Source: Scilla litardierei
Taxonomy: Eukaryota > Streptophyta > Magnoliopsida > Asparagales > Asparagaceae
Reading direction: 5' to 3'
DNA length: 64,000 nucleotides
Assembly (NCBI GenBank): GCA_030789695.1
Contig: CM061142.1
Location: forward strand, 605,563,659 to 605,627,658
Shown: positions 44,882 through 58,700 of the stretch, in pieces
How the letters are laid out: every line of letters begins with the position of its first letter
Numbering within the stretch: the first letter of the stretch is position 1
The notes under the pieces: generated by a model
What the model saw: only the letters and a program-made list of their open reading frames with translations
What the model was told of the DNA's origin: nothing
The model's database searches: none
Made by a program: the position numbers and the translations under genes

Positions 44882-46059
44882 TGTTGACAGGACTATTCTG
44901 ACAGGGCCCCGAAGAGCAAAGTCAACTATGACTGGTCAACCGGATTACTACGACCTTGGGGCCTCGGCCCAAGGATCTCACGGGCGGGCCGCGCTTCTCC
45001 ACCCATGACGAAGGCCCACTTTCGCAGTGGAGGAAATCGGGGCCCAAATCAAGGAAGCATCCGCCAAATATGGCAACCGTCCAAGGCCATCACTCTCTAG
45101 CCATCATGGCCCGGCTTAATGGCCTGACTTAAATGGCCTTCACTCTATAGCCATCATGGCTCGGCTTAATGGCCCGACTTAAATGGCCATCACTCTCCAG
45201 CCATCAAGGCCCGCCAAATATGGCAACCGCCCGAGTCCATCACTCCAGCCATCATGGCCACCTTTAGGACATTCATCTCCTCATCAAGATGGGCACAATT
45301 AGTGGGGTCAAAACTTCCCACATTTGCATGTCCCCATGAATGATCGCCATGATGTCACATCATGGCGCATTATTAGGACGAGTCACCTATATGAGGGGAG
45401 GGTAGGCATCATCCAAAGGGGCCGGATCTTCACGATCTACAACGGAGGTATCACAAACTCCATCTTACACCTTCTTTCGCCTTACATATTTCTCCTCCAT
45501 AGCTCGGCTCGAGGATGGGGGCTCGGTCTCTCCGTGAACCGAGCCCGATCCCACCGAGCATCCCTCAGACTAGATCTGACTTTGGCATCGGAGGGGATTC
45601 GGTCGGAACCAAGTTCCGACCCCCCCTGACGAGCTCTTTCGTCCATTCAGGTCCAGGAGATCCAGCGACGCGGAGACTTCCCCTCGGTGTCTTCCCAGCC
45701 GGAGCTGAGCGCCTTCGTCCCCGAGCCTCCTCGTCTCCATCACCAGGATGTCGCTCTGCTGAGGCCACCACTCGACAAGTCGACGCGAGGATCTGCGCAT
45801 CCCTCACCGAGCGACCCCGCCTTCAATCGATCCCGGAGGTTGTCATCCCACCGAGGCTACCCCTCGGCGCACCGAAGAACGTAACCGCGCCTTCTTGCCC
45901 AAGCGAACACGCCCACAACCGACCTCAGGGGTCATCTCCGTCCCACATAGCTGCTACGGCAACGCGGAGGTCCCGCGAGTCCCATTTTGACCGCGTTGAC
46001 CCCGCACCCTCCGGGCCTCCATACTATCGATTTGCGGGTGGAAAAAACACCCGTAAACA
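44882..46059 (+). repeat. Solo LTR of a gypsy family related to A and B
   Basis: 1178 bp from TGTTGACAGG to CCGTAAACA, flanked by the 5-bp duplication GTTTC (44877-44881, 46060-46064). Internal segments (GGCATCGGAGGGGATT, CCTGACGAGC) match the LTRs of gypsy A and B, but the ends differ, so it is a distinct family. It arose by recombination between the two LTRs of a full element. Confidence 0.8.
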
Positions 46060-46064
46060 GTTTC

Positions 46065-46696
46065 CATCATATTTAACTGCAAGGTTACCTACCAATATAC
46101 AATTTATATGTACATTTTTTGCTTCATCTGTGAAGAAACTGCTTAAAAATAGTTGTTTTCCAATACAAAGCTCAAGCATGATAATTCTGCAGATACACAA
46201 TACTTTTGAGAGCCTTCGTAATAATAGGCTAATAGAGACTATAGCAACATATCAAGAATGCATGTTTCCTCATCCTAACAGCTTTGCAAGAGGGTGCAAC
46301 ACTCCTACATTGTGGAAGAATTTCCCTACATGAGTAAAATCCCACATGTTACCATCCATATCTCCAAACCTCAGACTGTCACCGTCAAAGCATGGAGCCC
46401 AACAATAATGCAAACTTATTCGCAAATTGGTAATTTTGTAGCACATTCATCACAGGTTCTTAATGGCTAATTTTCACAAAAAGTCTTCCTTCACTTTTCT
46501 GTATAATGATGTTAGTTAGCATGTGCAGGCATAGCTATACATTACTGGAAAATAATTTGTAGTCCTGAAAAAGAGTTATCGTTTCTTTTTCTTTTTAGTT
46601 CCTTGATCTTTTATACTTCATCGTTTGGCTGGCATTAGAGATATACAGAAGTATTAACAATCTCAGCTGGGAAGAAGAGGATACTTTATGAACAAA
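46065..46696. other. Short AT-rich interval between two solo LTRs
   Basis: No recognisable gene. The reading frame that enters from the solo LTR has no known similarity. Confidence 0.4.
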
Positions 46697-49600
46697 TATC
46701 ACGCCCCGCTTCCCAAAACGACGGAGGCGAAGCGTGACTAAGGCCCGCTTAGGCCGGAGCTGTGAAGCTCAGACCCAATAAGCGTCTGTAGGGGTACCAT
46801 CTTAAAATTTTCAGGTTCTTGCATTTATAAAGTTTGAAACAACAGAAAGTACAGAAAGGAAGTTGCATTCATTAATATAAAGAGTTAATATCCAGCAAGT
46901 ACAAAAATTCTAAAGAGAGGGAAGCCTAAGCATGGCAACAAACTATCGAAAGAGCAAACTAAAAGTAGTAACCTCTGAAAGGTGGCGACTGAAAAGTCCT
47001 CCAGGTCTGGTCCTTGTCAGCACATACTCTGAGTCGACGTCCTCGGGCTCCACGTACTCCGGTAAGTCTGCCTCGTCCACGAACTCTGGCTCGACACCTG
47101 ACGTACATCACCAAAAGAAGGAACTGTACGTCAGGTAAGGTCTACAAAAAGAGTCAGACCAAACTGCAAGTGTACCGACTATTTAACAATGGTTTAATGG
47201 TTGTTTAGCATGCTGAGGTTATAACAGAGGAACAAAAGAAAGTAAACGCAGCAGGAAAGTAAAACGTGACAAGTTGTAGTCGTAGCGTGTGCTACCAACT
47301 ACGGGACTAGCCTACAAGTGTCAAGACAAATCGGGACATGGCGGGACAAGACAAGACAAGTGTGACACGAAAGGGTTCACGCCTTACGGTTCGAGGGGGA
47401 TCAGACCCTCTTACCGTGCGCACGCTCAACCCTACCCCAAACCCAAGTATTCAAGACGTGACAAGACAAGGGATCACTCGCTCTAGCTTGGCCAGTGCCC
47501 TATTGCCCTCTGGGCTGTGTAACAAGACAAGGGATCACTCGGAGAGTGCCCTATTGTCCTCTGGGCTGTGTAACAAGACAAGGGATCACTCGGAGAGTGC
47601 CCTATTGCCCTCTGGGATGTGTAACAAGACAAGGGATCACTCGGAGAGTGCCCTATTGCCCTCTGGGCTGTGCAAGACGGGACGGGGCGTGACAAGATGG
47701 GAAAGGTTATTCTAGGGTGTCCACATGCACGCACACACAAGATAGTCCTACGATGTCAAAAGTTGTTGTTGTTGGGCTCAAACTTCGTCGTCAAGTCTGA
47801 GCCGTCAAGGGACGTCCCGGACGCTATCATTTCACGTCCGGTTTTCTTTGTTCATAGTTAACAGTTCTAACAAAACTAGGGCCTAACCACGGCCAAAAGT
47901 GCAAGTGGATACACTTGCCTACGGTGGCGAGTGTGTCGTCCGTCTGGGGCGTCTCGTCCAGGCGTCGCGTCCGCGGTAGTCCGTCTGAAACAGGTTCACG
48001 GCGACGGTGTCAAGTCTCGTTTTCAGTAATTCCTATTAGGGTTCGTGTCTAGGTTATCGGGAGTATCCTATTCGTCAGAAATCACATTTTTGGTGTTTCG
48101 TTCAACCTAGATCGACTTCTACCCTATGTGCACAGAAAAAATTGTCCGATCGTCGATCTTTCCTACTGTGGGCAACGTTTTACAGATGCTGAAAATAAAT
48201 TTAGTTCAAGTTGACCAATTTTAGTTTAGGTTTTGGTTAGCTACGGTGTGGATTTTACTACTCGTTAGGGAAACTAACCTCGTGATGTCGTCCAACAAGC
48301 GGAAGTCGGGTCTGAACGGTGAAACGTCGGCGTCGTCTGGAACTCCTCGGCCGTGGGTAGCGCATCAAGGTACCTCTGAACAGCGGGGTGGTTGCATGAA
48401 ATCAGCGAGCTAATCAGCAATCCTCCTCCCGTTGCGAGTAGCGCAACGGTTCTTCACGATAACGGCGACGTCGGCTAAAAGTACGTGCGTGCGGCAACGC
48501 ACGTGAACTCCGAGAGTCCAAGGGGGCTGTTGGTAGATGAAGTGGGACCAAGGAAAGATGCTCGGCCTGGTGGATGGCCGACGGCGCCAGCGCACGACGG
48601 TGGGCAGCAGTGAGAAGCCGGGGAGGACAGATTCGTGCCACGTCCGTTGTCGCACGTCTCAGTGAAATTTCAGAGACGAACAGCAGAAACGGGAAGTTGC
48701 AGTGGGTAAAGGACTTCAAGATGAAGCCAACGGCAGTGGAGTTGTCACCGGGGGTAGTCGGAGGTGGCCGTGCGTGGGCGGCGAAGTTCAGCTTCCAGAT
48801 CTGTGAAAAACAGCCGATACGGCGTGTTCCGACGAGGATTCCGTGAGCTACAGGTGGGCTATGAGCGTGAGGGAAGTTGTAGTTGGTAGGGGGTTTCGAT
48901 AGAAATTCAACGGCGCTAGGGTGGTTGTCGTAGGTGGCCGGATGGCCGGTGGGCGTGAGTTTTTCCGGCGGTGGCGCAGATCTGTAAAACTGTCATTTGG
49001 GTTGTGTTTGAAAGCGTTTTGAGGGAGATAGAGATGAGGGAAGAGGGTAAGGGGAGTTGGAGATGCTTGGGGGGGTCAGAGAGGAGTTGATCGGGGTTGG
49101 TGGTCGCCGGAGGGGGTGGCCGGAGCGGCGGCGGCGTCAGCGTTTTCCGACGGGTGTGCTGTGCAGAAATTTTCGGGTAGGGCTGTGAATCCATGGGGGT
49201 TTTGATGGGTTTTTGATGTCTTGGAGAGGTGGAGATGGAGGAGAAGGAGGAGGAGAAGGTGGTGGCCGGTGGTGGGGGCTTGGGGGCAGCCGTAGGCGGC
49301 TGGAGGAGGAGCAAAAGTCGGCTGGAAATGGATGGTTGCGTGAGTGCTAGGGTTAGGCCAAAATTTTGTGTTTTGAAGAGAATGGTTTGCTATTGGCCTT
49401 TTAAAGAGGGTTTAAGTGTGATGGTGACTAGGAGAGAGAGTGAGTGAGGGAGGTACGAAGTAGTGAATAGATGGGTGAGGGTAGCAATAGAATCAATTTG
49501 CATGAAACGTTTAAATCCTTTGGGATTTGATTAGCAATTTGAATTCGAAATTGATTAGCGACTAATCAACGACTGAGAATTGATTAGGGGATATCTTCCA

Positions 49601-49947
49601 CTACGGGCGTCGGAAAAATAATCCGAAAATACCAGAATGATCGTGGAGACGAGAAGTACGGGGCTACGGGGTCCGATTGCGTGCTACACCAACCAGAAAT
49701 TATTGTAAAATCGGGAACCGCGTATTGGTGCCAAAAGACCAAAACGCCCTTCCATTCAAAGCTGTGTTGCGAGAAGACGGGCCGTGAGATGACGTTCCCA
49801 AAAATTACCATAAAATTCTACACTTCCATACGGTCACAATGGCATATCACATCGTATATACCAAAACCAAGAAGGAGCCCAAATAAATACGTGCACGAAA
49901 AGTACGTGCACGTAGGAAACACGAACGATCGGAAAGCGACCGTTACA
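46697..49947 (-). repeat. Solo LTR of the LARD-like family, reverse orientation
   Basis: On the minus strand it starts TGTAACGGTCGC at 49947 and ends GGGGCGTGATA at 46697 (CA changed to TA). It is flanked by the duplication ACAAA (46692-46696, 49948-49952). Length 3251 bp. Both ends align well with the LARD LTRs at 5201 and 11367; the GC-rich middle (about 48400-49300) is much more diverged. Confidence 0.8.
47470..47690 (-). repeat. 51-bp minisatellite in solo LTR, four copies
   Basis: Units begin GGGATCACTCG at 47470, 47531, 47582 and 47633. The array sits where the LARD LTRs carry their 55-bp repeat. The minus-strand unit (TTACACAGCCCAGAGGGC...GAGTGATCC) is a diverged relative of TTACAAAAAGCCTTCGGGC...AAGTGATCT. 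Confidence 0.65.
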
Positions 49948-50149
49948 ACAAATTGACAATTGTGGAGATATATTACGTTTGCGAAATTTTAATAAGTTTC
50001 CACATTAATTTAGTGTCAACAAAAAAATGTCGATATGATTGACGAATTTTAAATAATACAAAACAATATATGAACATTTTAGTTAGTTACTTTTGACTAA
50101 ACAAATTAGTCATGTATTTGAGTTTTTTACAATATAAGCTATAATATTA

Positions 50150-50342
50150 TCATAACATCTTTCCAGCAAACATTTTGATATCTTCGTCTGTACTTGAAGG
50201 AGAAGCATATGAAGCGAGACCATTAAGCTCAGAAAAGCTTCTTCCAAGTTGCAAAGCCATCTTCATCCGAAACAACTCCCCATCCTATCTATATTCCACA
50301 TCTTTCTCGCCTAAATTGTTCTCAATCTCCTCTTTCAATTAC
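50150..50342 (-). pseudogene. Terminal exon of an unrecognised gene, one in-frame stop
   Basis: After GGATATTACAG the minus strand reads LKEEIENNLGEKDVEYR, a TAG, then DGELFRMKMALQLGRSF, SELNGLASYASPSSTDED and IKMFAGKML to TGA (50150-50152). The charged, protein-like sequence with good acceptor is convincing as an exon. I cannot name the family. The internal stop marks it as decayed. Confidence 0.45.
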
Positions 50343-52880
50343 CTGTAATATCCAAAACAATGCCAACTTACACCTGAATTATTTAAACTTAGTGTTAAAA
50401 TAGTATTACATTCCAAATGGTAACCCATAATATTAAAACAGTGCACTTAAACATTATATACCCTGAACCATGAACCCAAATGCATATTAAAAGAGGCAAG
50501 TATTGTAAACAACAGTATAAACAACCACTTAAAAGAGGCAACCAGGTAGCCTTAAGCATAAGCCTAATAGAGACAATGAAGGAACTATCTTTGATTTATT
50601 ATCAAGTTTAATCAACAACACACCAAATAAGTTAAGAAAGAAGGTGCAAAGCTCGTATACATTGTAATTAGTGGAGAAACCATTCCCAAACAATAATGAT
50701 GGACTTGTAATCTATGCCTGGTATAATGGTCTGAATTACACAAAGCATATAACAAAAACATTCATAGTTTTAGATCTGTACAATTCACAAAGCATATAAC
50801 CAAAACATTCGCAATCTCAATTATTGCCTGGTATGCAAAGATTGCAACCGCAACATTCACGGTGTTCTAATTACTCCAACAGAATATAGTTGTTATTCAG
50901 GACTCTAATAGAAATTGATATTGGAATATTTGCAAATAAATAGCACGTGTCCAAAGGAGCCATTTCTTAAAAACTAATTATATAAAAACATTTTGGAAAA
51001 TCTATTGCAAACTGATTGTATGAGAACTATATAAAAATGTATTAAAACATTCTATACCTATTCTAAGGTATAGAAAACTAATTCTGTTGAACCTTTCTAT
51101 ACCTCAGGTTTTATACAATCAGTTTTTATACATTTCTATTCTGAGCAGTTTTTATGTATTTCTATACATATTCTGTTGAACATTTCTTAAAAGATGCTGT
51201 ATAAAAACATTCCTATACCTCTTAAACTTTCAATATTCTGCTGATGTATAAAAACTGCTCTTATACAATCAATATTCTGCACTCATACAATATTCTACTG
51301 AACTCTCATACAATGAACAACAAATTAATGAGGATCTATCATTGGAGAACAGAGAGGAACCTGAAATGAAAATTTATGAGAAAAAAATTGAAAAAAGAAA
51401 CATGGAAGAAACTGAAAAAAAAAAACAAAACGACAAAAAACAAAAATGACATAGTTACATGTTCTTGTGGCACTTATTTGAAGATGACAAACTTAGTGGT
51501 TCTTCAACTTACAGGTTCTTCAACTAAATTCTAAAGCAAGCTCCTCCTCCTTCGCGTTTTCACAGTTTTCAGTCTTTGAATTACTGTAAGTAATAGGTCT
51601 TGAAACTGGAGATTTGAGTAAGCAAGATGACATAGTTACATGTTTTTTGTTGCACTCAACACAACTCAATTGATGCCTAGCCTTTAAGTTTGTTAGGCAT
51701 AAAACATAAAACGAAATTGGATCTCATAACACAAACTTAAATAACCTGGTGCCAACATATCCCTTTAAGATATAAAACGAAATTAGATCTCATACCTATG
51801 CAGAAAATGATAACTAATGGTGAAACTACATAATTTTGATCATTGATAAATCCCATCATACATAAGCCAAAAGACTAAAAAATCCAAAAGTAATCAGACT
51901 CAAAGCTAATAAACAGTAAAAAGCCAATTGTGAGCAATGAATGCAAGAGCTCGTTTATATTTAGAAACTCAATTGTGAGCAATCAAATTTCTTTCAAATT
52001 AAATATTTATTAATACATATCTATATGTGGATGTGTAATGACATTTTGGATGATAGATTGAACACACTGGTATTCTTAAAATTTCCATATCACGTGACAT
52101 TTTTAATTTCTGTACATCATTACCTATAATGGTATAAATGCTAAAGTAAAAGGACACTTGTGAAATTCAAGTTCCTTTGAGGTGACATAGCAGACCTATG
52201 TTGTGCTCAAATGCATGGCTACCCTTTATCTCAACGATTAGACAAATAAAAAAGAAAGTAATAAAATGTTAACTTTCTCCTAAAACTAAAATTAATTAGT
52301 AAATTTAGGCAAAAAATAGTATAATTCTATAGGACATACGAATGTGATATACACAACTTGTTCACTTTATACAATCCCAGTTAACACGATTTACTAATCT
52401 CTATTTGCTACAGGCAAAACTATGAAACACAACTTTCCTTTCAAAGCACACACCCCTTTCAACTGGCTATAGACCAGCCTATCATACAACTATTAACCTC
52501 CCTGACTAATAACATACTTGTTGTTTCCACTAAATGATGATGCAAGACTACTGATTCATTAGAGCCAAATGAGTTGTTAATCATTCCTCATTTTGTAAAG
52601 AGAAACTACAGTCCATTTAATTTTTATTCCTTTTCCTTGGTGAAATTCTTGTTGTTAAATAAAACAGAAAACATTATTGAAAGATAAAAGTACAGATGTG
52701 CATTTGATACATGTACATGAGCACATCAACCTAGACATTTGTTTAGTTCATATAGGAACATGTCTATTTTTTCATAAAGTGATTGTTGATAGCATAAAAC
52801 CCCAAAGAGTTATGAATCAGAAACTGTCAGTATAAGGAATTACAAATATCTATAAGAATCTCAACATTAGAAGCAGATAC

Positions 52881-52936
52881 CTCGCCAGCTTTGACATTGA
52901 TGACATAGGGAGTAAAGCCAATCCATGTTGACCCTC
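52881..52936 (-). pseudogene. Probable AHL (AT-hook/PPC domain) exon fragment
   Basis: The minus strand reads STWIGFTPYVINVKAGE and then GTATCT. This resembles the start of the PPC (DUF296) domain of AHL nuclear proteins (GFTPHVI.VNAGEDV), where plant AHL genes also have an intron after AGE. Only about 18 codons are visible, the left exon border is not clear, and no AT-hook is seen, so the assignment rests on one short motif. Confidence 0.4.
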
Positions 52937-53776
52937 AAAACAATTTGCTCTCAAAATAAATCAACTAAAACATTTATTTTATTTAAAACTATTAGTAACT
53001 GATGAAAAACATAAATGGAATAAATAAATAAAAAAGATTCATGAAGAACCCAATCGCACAAAGAAAAATACAGATGAAATCATGATAAAAGTTCAAGCTT
53101 TTCAGCTTCACTAAGGTGATGAACAAAAATGAATTTTAAGTAACACTATTTATATTCTCTTGGCAAAAAAAGCACTATCTATATCTAACTAAAGCAAGCA
53201 TAAATATAAGTTCTTAAATCTTATAAATTTGTAGGACTCAACTAAAGAACAGGAAAGGCCTCTCTAGACTCGCATTCCACCTGTCAATAACTGTCACAAC
53301 TATCCTCAAGGAAAAATATGTAATTTCTCACGCTCTGTTAGGATCCTTTTCCAATCTCTTAGAAACACGCCATACTCATCAGAAATGAAACACAACCATA
53401 AAAATAGAACATAATCCCTTTCAAGATTTGGTTAAAGCTGAAGAACATCTGCATAAGAAGCATAGCATATTGTCACACTGATACATCACTTTTCATCACT
53501 TTTGGACTCATGATAGTGACTACACCAATTTAACGCAAGAGTACATATATGAAGCTAACCAATAATACGGCAATAAAACATTGTTAGTAGGTATTCTGGA
53601 TAAATCCTACAAAGAAATCATACTAAGTCATTCTAGGTCCTGGATACATGCATAACAATTGAGCATGCTGGAAATAGCCAATAACAATGAACAATAATGA
53701 TGTTTACAGTGAACTAAATTACACGAAAATTGAACAATACTACAATAATTGTCTGAGGGTAATCAGATGGGCTTAC

Positions 53777-53977
53777 ACAGACAACACGATCCAATAGTTG
53801 GCTAGAGCTGATCAGATGGGCTTCAGGATCAAGTAGCCTCCACATCTCCAAATTGTATTCTATTTCTTCCATCGTACATACATAAACTTCAAACCGATTA
53901 GGCTCTTTAGCAGTCAAGTAGCTCCTTAAATCCTCCCAATCAGGCCGCAATCTAATAAATACACTTTTGTTTCTGAA
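53777..53977 (-). pseudogene. CPL1/CPL2-type RNA polymerase II CTD phosphatase exon
   Basis: A 201-bp open exon between CCCCCTGCAG and GTAAGC. It reads [44 protein letters not shown] and LLDRVVCV. This is the FCP1-like catalytic-domain region of plant C-terminal-domain phosphatase-like 1/2 ([36 protein letters not shown]). Several normally invariant positions are changed (GRK to EPN, AERDYA to EEIEYN), and no neighbouring exons are present. It is a relic or a captured fragment, not a gene. Confidence 0.75.
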
Positions 53978-54601
53978 CTGCAGGGGGAAAAAGTCAATGA
54001 CCAACCACAAATATGTAGAACCATCACGATATGGATATTCTGAAATTGGATATATGATACATATCAAAACCTTCATACATGATACATGATACATATTAGA
54101 ATATCCACCCACAGACGTAAAGGACTTAGTGCACAATAAATGAAAGCTTGATGGATGATAGGTTTACTTTATATGACTACTCAATTGTCTTAGGAAAAGA
54201 CCTGTTTCTTTTGAGTCAAATGTTCACAATAACTCGCTCAAGCTTGGAACTCTCCAATTGCAATGTATTTCAACCTTTTCGTTAGAATTTGAAAACCACC
54301 TATGAATCCAACCCTATTACAATTCAATAGTACGTTAAAATCTTGCCTCGTACTATGTAATATAGTCATCCTCATGCATCAAAGAGAAGATTCTTCAATT
54401 TCTGGAGCTGCAATTACTTCAAAAAAATTTCTAGAACTACAATTGAGGGAAAATACGTGACAACTGTGAACTGTGTCCAGATGAAAATTTCCAAGGGAGA
54501 TAGAAGCTTACAAAAATAAAAAATTTAAGACAAACAAAATTCTGTGATTAAGACAAACAAAATTTACCATTATCCGAGCCTGTTTGAAAACACCAGTTAA
54601 G

Positions 54602-54625
54602 ACACACACACACACACACATACAT
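54602..54625. repeat. (AC)n microsatellite
   Basis: GACACACACACACACACACA followed by CATACATA, near the insertion site of gypsy B. Confidence 0.85.
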
Positions 54626-54717
54626 AAATTTGTGGAAGCTACTTGTCCGAGCTATTTGACAAAATTTTACCATTAAGACAAACTCTTCCTGATTTGAGTA
54701 GCTTCCTGCTTGACACC

Positions 54718-55681
54718 TGTTACGCCTATTTGGCCGAAGCCCGAAAGACACGAGCCCAGACTGCCGATCAGAAGCCCATCTATGCAATCAGGCCCGCCCG
54801 ACAAGGCCCTATAGAGGACTCCCGAATATCGATCCGAGCCGGTCCCGATAACGCGCTGGTCACTCGCCCACTCCTGCGATAACCGCTCCCCCAGACCCAT
54901 TACCACTTAATGGTCGTTATGGGAAGGTGCTGGGATGGCGCAGGAAGCGGCGAGGGGGCGGATTGAGGGGGCACGATTGGGGGCAGACGAGGGACGTGAG
55001 TCATGGGCAGTCACGACGGGAGGTCAATAAAAGGGCTAGGAGGACGACTGGACAAGAGACCGCATCTCAGGTAACTAAAACCTAAGGTACTCCGTCAACG
55101 ACCTAGTTCCCCCATTCCATATCCTCCCCCGCTCATGCCGGTAGACGTCGTTCCGATCTCCTCTCGAGTCGAACCGTCTCTGCAGAGCCTCCTCTTTCAG
55201 ATCACTGTCTGACTTAGGCATCGGAGGGGATTTGGCCGGAACCAAGGTCTGGCCCTCCTGACGAGTGTTCTCGTCTACGCAGGAGGACTCCAGATCCACG
55301 GGCCGAGGCTTCCCCTCCGCCCACGCCGGCCACGCATCTCACAAGACGACCGAGGCTACTCCTCGTCGTCCGACCGACCGAGGCCGAGCACATCCGTCCG
55401 AGCAGAGGCTTCCCCTCTGCTCACGAGGCGCTGAGGCTACCACTCGTCATCCGACCGTCCGAGGCCGAGCGTCTCGCACCGGGCCGAGGCTTCCCCTCGC
55501 CCACCTAGCGGTCGAGGATCCAGATTCAGCCCATCCGACGCGCTCCACGTCATCCGTAACTTCGATTAGCGTCGTGTCTGCTCAGACTCGACGCACCCGA
55601 GGGACTCAAGTCGGCCCCTTGACCACGTTTACCGGGTAGTCCACGGTCAACGCTTTTGTAGTGAGAAAACACTCTGAAACA
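54718..55681 (+). repeat. 5' LTR of gypsy B
   Basis: 964 bp; same ends as gypsy A LTRs and strongly related over the whole length. Contains AATAAAAGGG near 55026 and hairpin motifs in the 3' half. Confidence 0.9.
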
Positions 55682-55683
55682 TC

Positions 55684-55700
55684 TGGCGCCGTCTGTGGGA
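55684..55700 (+). other. Primer-binding site of gypsy B
   Basis: TGGCGCCGTCTGTGGGA begins two bases after the LTR, identical in its core to gypsy A. Confidence 0.6.
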
Positions 55701-55736
55701 ACGAACTGTCCCACGAAGAAACAAACCACACCTGCA

Positions 55737-58700
55737 ATGACGCGACTTCACCCGTCTCGTCGAAAGGAGAGCAAGACTCAGACGCGAAGCGACAGGGCCC
55801 GCCATCGTTGGCAAGAGTGGGCCCGGGCCCAGCGCGAGGAGGATCGGGAGGAGAGGACCAGGAGACCCTCACCGGCCCTACCGGTCGGGAGGCCGAGCGC
55901 ATCTGTAACAGCGCGCAGCTCGGACGTAGCTTTGGTGGTGTCAGTAATCATCGACACAACCATGGTACGGCGACTGCTCGTCGACACCGGCAGCTCCTGC
56001 GATGTCCTCTTCATGTCAACCCTGGAGAAGATGGGGCGGCGGAAGGAAGACTTGCGACCTCGCTCGGGTCCCGTGGTGGGATTCACGGGTCAATCCACCC
56101 CCATCGTCGGCACGATCCATCTCCCAGTAACACTCGGAGGCCCACCAGACTCGGTGACCCTGGCGGTGGAATTCATCGTATTGGGGATCGGGTCGGAATA
56201 CAACGGGATCATCGGCCGACCCCTTCTCAACGCCATTGGCGCGGTTGTCTCGACCCTCCATCAGACTATCAAGTTTCGAATGCCCAGGGGGATGGGGCAA
56301 GTCGAAGGCGACGCGGGGAACCGAATACCTGCTATCAACTGGCGGATGAAAATCCCGAAGATCGTCTAGTCGACCGGATGGCCGCACTCGACTTAAGGGG
56401 TGGGCCGAGACCCACCCCTGTGGAGGAGCAAGAGCAGATCCTGGTCACGGACGTCGAAGGTCGATTCGTCTCGATTGGGAGAGGGCTAAGCCACGACCTG
56501 AGGAACCAACTGGTCGAGTGCCTGGAGGCGAACCTAGACGTCTTTGCTTGGTCACCGGAGGACATGCCCGGCGTAGATCCCCGGGTGATCATCCACCAGA
56601 TCAACGCCGACCCCAACTTCAAGCCGGTCAGGTAGAAGAAGCGGAACCTGGGCGGAGAGAAGATGAAGGCGGCCTCCGAGGAAGTGGAGCGTCTCCTCGA
56701 CGCTGGCTTCATATGAGAGGTCTGGTACCCAGAGTGGCTGTCGAACGTGGTGATGGTCAGGAAGCCCAACGGGAAGTGGCGAATGTGCGTGGACTTCAGT
56801 GACCTCAACAAATCCTGTCCCAAGGACAGCTACCCCCTGCCGCGCATTGACCACCTGGTGGACAACGCCTCGGGGTACGAGATGCTTAGCTTCATGGATG
56901 CCTACTCCGGGTACAATCAAGTCCAGATGGATCCCCGGGACGAAGAGATGACAGCCTTCACGACGGACCGGGGAACGTACTGCTACAAGAAGATGCCCTT
57001 TGGCTTGAAGAACGCAGGGGCTACCTACCAGAGAATGGTCAACAAGGTTTTTTACTCCCAGATCGGGAGGAACCTGGAGGTCTACGTCGACGACATGCTT
57101 GTCAAGTCGAGAAAGCCAGAGGACCACATCGCCGACCTTCGTGAAACCTTCGAGCGGTTGCGGCGACACAACATTCGACTCAACCCCACGAAGTGCACGT
57201 TCGGGGTAAGATCTGGCAAATTCTTGGGATTTATGATAACTAATCGTGGCATTGAAGCTAATCCTGACAAGATCGAGGCACTGATCAACATGCGTGAGCC
57301 GACGACGATCAAAGACCTACAGAGGCTGAATGGGCGCATCGCAACCTTGGGGCGATTCCTTTCCAAATCGGCAGAAAGATCGCTCCCCTTCTTCAAAGTC
57401 CTGAGGAAAGCGATCGCGGAACCATCAGACAATAGGAAGGTGATACTATGGGACGAAGACTGCTCCAGGGCGTTCGCGGATCTCAAGGAATATCTCCGCA
57501 GCCCGCCTCTCCTGTCCAAGCCACAGGAAGGGGAGTCGCTAAGCCTTTACCTGGCATACACGGAGGAAGCAGTGAGCTCGGTGCTGATCCGCGAAGACGG
57601 TGGGGTACAGTGGCCGGTGTACTACACGAGCCGGATCTTGAAGGGGGCGGAGGTGCGGTACTCGCCCATGGAGAAACTGGTGTACGCCCTCGTTCTCTCA
57701 GCGCGAAGGCTCAGGCCCTATTTCCAAGCCCACACCATAATGATCCTGACCGACTCACAACTGGAGCAGAATCTCAAGAGATTCAATCGAATGGGAAGGA
57801 TGCTAAACTGGGGGTGGAATTGAGCGAGTTCGACCTCCGATTCAAACCGCGCATGGCCATCAAAGGGCAGGCTTTGGCCGACTTCATCGCTGAGTGCACA
57901 ACGGAAGGAAATGGCCCCCGGAGGAAGAAGGCCCAGCAACGGTAATTGCCCAACCCTTGTCTTTTCTTTCGGCTGACCACCTCCAGTCAGGAGTCCCAGG
58001 AGCGTGGATAGTCCATGTGGACTGATCGGCCACACAGTCAGGAGGCGGGGCTGGGATAGCGATCCGATCTCCGGAAGGGAACATCGTGGAATACGCGTTG
58101 CAGTTCGAGTTCCCAGCCACCAACAACGTGGTGGAGTACGAAGCGGTGATTAACGGCCTGAGGCTGGCCCTGGAGCTCAGGGCCGAGTCCGTGCGCCTCC
58201 TCAGCGACTCGAAGCTCATTGTCAACCAACTTCTGGGAAGTTACGAGGCGCGGGAGGAGGCGATGCAGAGGTATCTCGCCGTCGCCAAAGCGGCGATGCA
58301 GAGGTTCAAAAGAGTGGAAGTCTTGCATCTCCCACGATCAGAGAACGCACGTGCGGATGCGTTGTTAAAGCTAGCCTCGTCCTCGCCTAAGGAGCTGGGC
58401 CGCACCATCTACGTGGAGAACCTGCAGTCCCCCAGCACGGAAGAGCAGGAGGTGATGGCGATCGACCAAGATCCCACCTGGATGGACCCGATCGTACGGT
58501 ACCTCACTCATGGGGAGGTGCCGACGGATTGGGACGAGCGTCGGACCCTGGAGAGGAAGGCGCTCCGATACGTGATCCATGAGGGAACGCTCTACCGGAG
58601 ACGCTGGACGAAGACGGATGTCCTCCCATACTTCAAATGCATCGGACCGCAGGAAGCCGACTACGTCTTACGGGAGGTTCATGAAGGGATCTGCGGAAAT

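Larger units (their letters stand above)
49953..54712. other. AT-rich region with minus-strand exon fragments
   Basis: Mostly non-coding. Three splice-flanked minus-strand fragments (unknown terminal exon, AHL-like, CPL-like) are listed separately. No element ends seen. All three share the orientation of the Helitron whose 3' end is at 44029. Confidence 0.45.

Noticed and set aside
45515..46333. 272-codon frame across the solo LTR
   Set aside because: Runs through LTR sequence and into AT-rich flank with no domain; the LTR borders and target duplication explain the region.
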